7,050 nucleotides of DNA, from contig JAIRXX010000341.1 in the NCBI GenBank assembly GCA_031268065.1, forward strand, positions 1-7,050. Reading direction: 5' to 3'. Numbering within the stretch: the stretch's first letter is position 1; every line of letters starts with the position of its first letter. The DNA is from Propionibacteriaceae bacterium. Lineage in GTDB: Bacteria; Actinomycetota; Actinomycetes; Propionibacteriales; Propionibacteriaceae. Position numbers and translations under genes: made by a program. Positions 6,344 to 7,050 of the stretch are shown piece after piece. Below the pieces are notes generated by a model. It was not told the origin of the DNA, searched no databases, and saw only the letters and a program-made list of their open reading frames with translations.

Positions 6344-6537
6344 CTAGTCGGCTGGACTCTTGTGTCGAGGGCTTGCCTATCGCGATCTGCGCGAACTCTG
6401 TCGTAAGCATGATCCCTCGCGGCCTGACTGTGCTCCGGTTGCTGGCGGCAAACCAGGCTGGAGGACTGGTCGCCGCACGGATAGCCAAGGATCACAACCT
6501 CCCCATATCAGCCCTACGGAAACTAAGCCCAAACTGA
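6344..6537 (+). pseudogene. Fragment resembling an IclR/Rrf2-type winged-helix regulator
   Basis: An open plus-strand frame follows a TGA at 6341-6343 and ends at TGA 6535-6537. From ATG 6409 it encodes 42 residues with PRGLTVLRLLAANQAGG, then LVAARIAKDHNLPISALRKL. This resembles the first helices and recognition helix-turn-helix of IclR regulators (RGLxVLxLLA...LTxxxIAxxTGLPxSTxxRLL), or less closely Rrf2 regulators. The frame stops right after the recognition helix, so the wing and ligand domain are missing. It is a truncated remnant or a chance match. No Shine-Dalgarno sequence is evident before 6409. Confidence 0.35.
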
Positions 6538-6666
6538 GCAACCACTGTGCGCAGCCAGACCAGAGTGAGCCACCGCTAATGGGTTGTCCCCCGGACCCGG
6601 TGGGCGAATCCATCTTCCAACCCAAACCCGGCTCTTAACGTCCGAGTGTGTAGTTGGGGTTCAGCG
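6538..6666. other. Intergenic region downstream of the second vapC
   Basis: No gene was found. An inverted repeat TGGGTTG (6580-6586) / CAACCCA (6618-6624) with a 31-base loop is present. It lacks a T-tract and is too loose to call a terminator. Confidence 0.4.
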
Positions 6667-7050
6667 TCAATCCCGCGCCCCGAGGACTTCGATGCCCGCC
6701 GCCTCAGCGGCCTTCGCCAAGCGACGGTCCAAAGTAGCTAACTCCAACCCGCCGTCCTGTGCCAAGGTCAGGTAGGAAGCGTCGTAAGCGGTTAGCTGGT
6801 GGCGCTTCGCTGCTGAGACCAGCGCTGACAATTTCACCAAGGTGACAGATGCAATCTCAATATCGAGTGATTCTAGGACAGCTATGAACGCTGTCGCCTG
6901 GTCGGCGGTGATCCGTCCGCCGCGCTGAGCAATGGTCAGAGCATTGGCTATCTCGTAAGGCCACAATGCTGGCACCACCACGCCACGCGCCAGGGCAGTG
7001 GCGATGTCCAGGTCAACGTCCTCGTCGAATGCCAAGGCCAGGGCGGCGCT
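6667..7050 (-). CDS. vapC: VapC-type PIN-domain toxin, N-terminus outside the window
   Basis: This is a second PIN-domain toxin, expected to be an endoribonuclease partnered by an antitoxin gene just beyond the window. 127 residues are visible and the frame is open to the edge, where SAALALAFDED corresponds to the piece right after the usual VLDAS; probably fewer than ten residues are missing, including the first catalytic Asp. Family blocks are VVVPALWPYEIANAL (Glu), HQLTAYDASYL (Asp) and GLELATLDRRLAKAA (Asp), in the standard order. Length and motifs suggest an intact gene. It belongs to a different PIN subgroup from the vapC at 3545-3958, which lacks the YDASYL block and ends with ATLNPKD, so the two are not recent duplicates. 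An internal TTG at 7035 is not a plausible start. Confidence 0.92.
   Translation of the reverse strand, partial: SAALALAFDEDVDLDIATALARGVVVPALWPYEIANALTIAQRGGRITADQATAFIAVLESLDIEIASVTLVKLSALVSAAKRHQLTAYDASYLTLAQDGGLELATLDRRLAKAAEAAGIEVLGARD

Overview
The window reads as high-G+C chromosomal DNA from an actinobacterium. I infer this from the pheA-serS gene pair, a lipomannan-type polyprenol-phosphomannose-dependent mannosyltransferase, GC-rich codon use and frequent GTG/TTG starts. I cannot fix the family from sequence alone. All intact genes lie on the minus strand.

Positions 1-1180, downstream of serS, are a graveyard of broken genes. From left to right they are: the 5' end of an IS256-family element (transposase N-terminus, running out of the window); a short remnant of a second seryl-tRNA synthetase gene that stops exactly at the IS tip; a decayed ISL3-family transposase with a large internal deletion and frame changes; and the N-terminal stub of an FGGY-family sugar kinase, on the plus strand, ended by an amber codon.

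Positions 1186-3384 hold the conserved core: pheA (prephenate dehydratase, phenylalanine synthesis) followed 18 bases later by serS (seryl-tRNA synthetase), very likely one transcript.

Positions 3420-4215 hold a type II toxin-antitoxin pair (Phd/YefM-like antitoxin, PIN-domain VapC toxin). The 3' end of this vapC overlaps a fragment of a PEBP/YbhB-like (Raf kinase inhibitor-like) gene read in another frame, so the module appears to sit at a join with older, broken DNA.

Positions 4315-5874 encode a 12-13 segment GT-C membrane mannosyltransferase of the MptA/MptB type, probably for lipomannan or a related cell-envelope glycan. Its reading frame opens with TTG codons placed very close to a strong Shine-Dalgarno sequence.

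Positions 5875-6666 contain no convincing intact gene. They hold a 16-base tandem duplication, a 22-base-period direct repeat that includes an inverted repeat, and a plus-strand fragment resembling the winged-helix part of an IclR- or Rrf2-type regulator. The window ends inside a second, unrelated VapC toxin gene on the minus strand.

I did not find a new multi-gene system. The interest lies in the junctions: the IS tip in a serS remnant, and the toxin-antitoxin module over a PEBP remnant, together with the repeats upstream of the regulator fragment.
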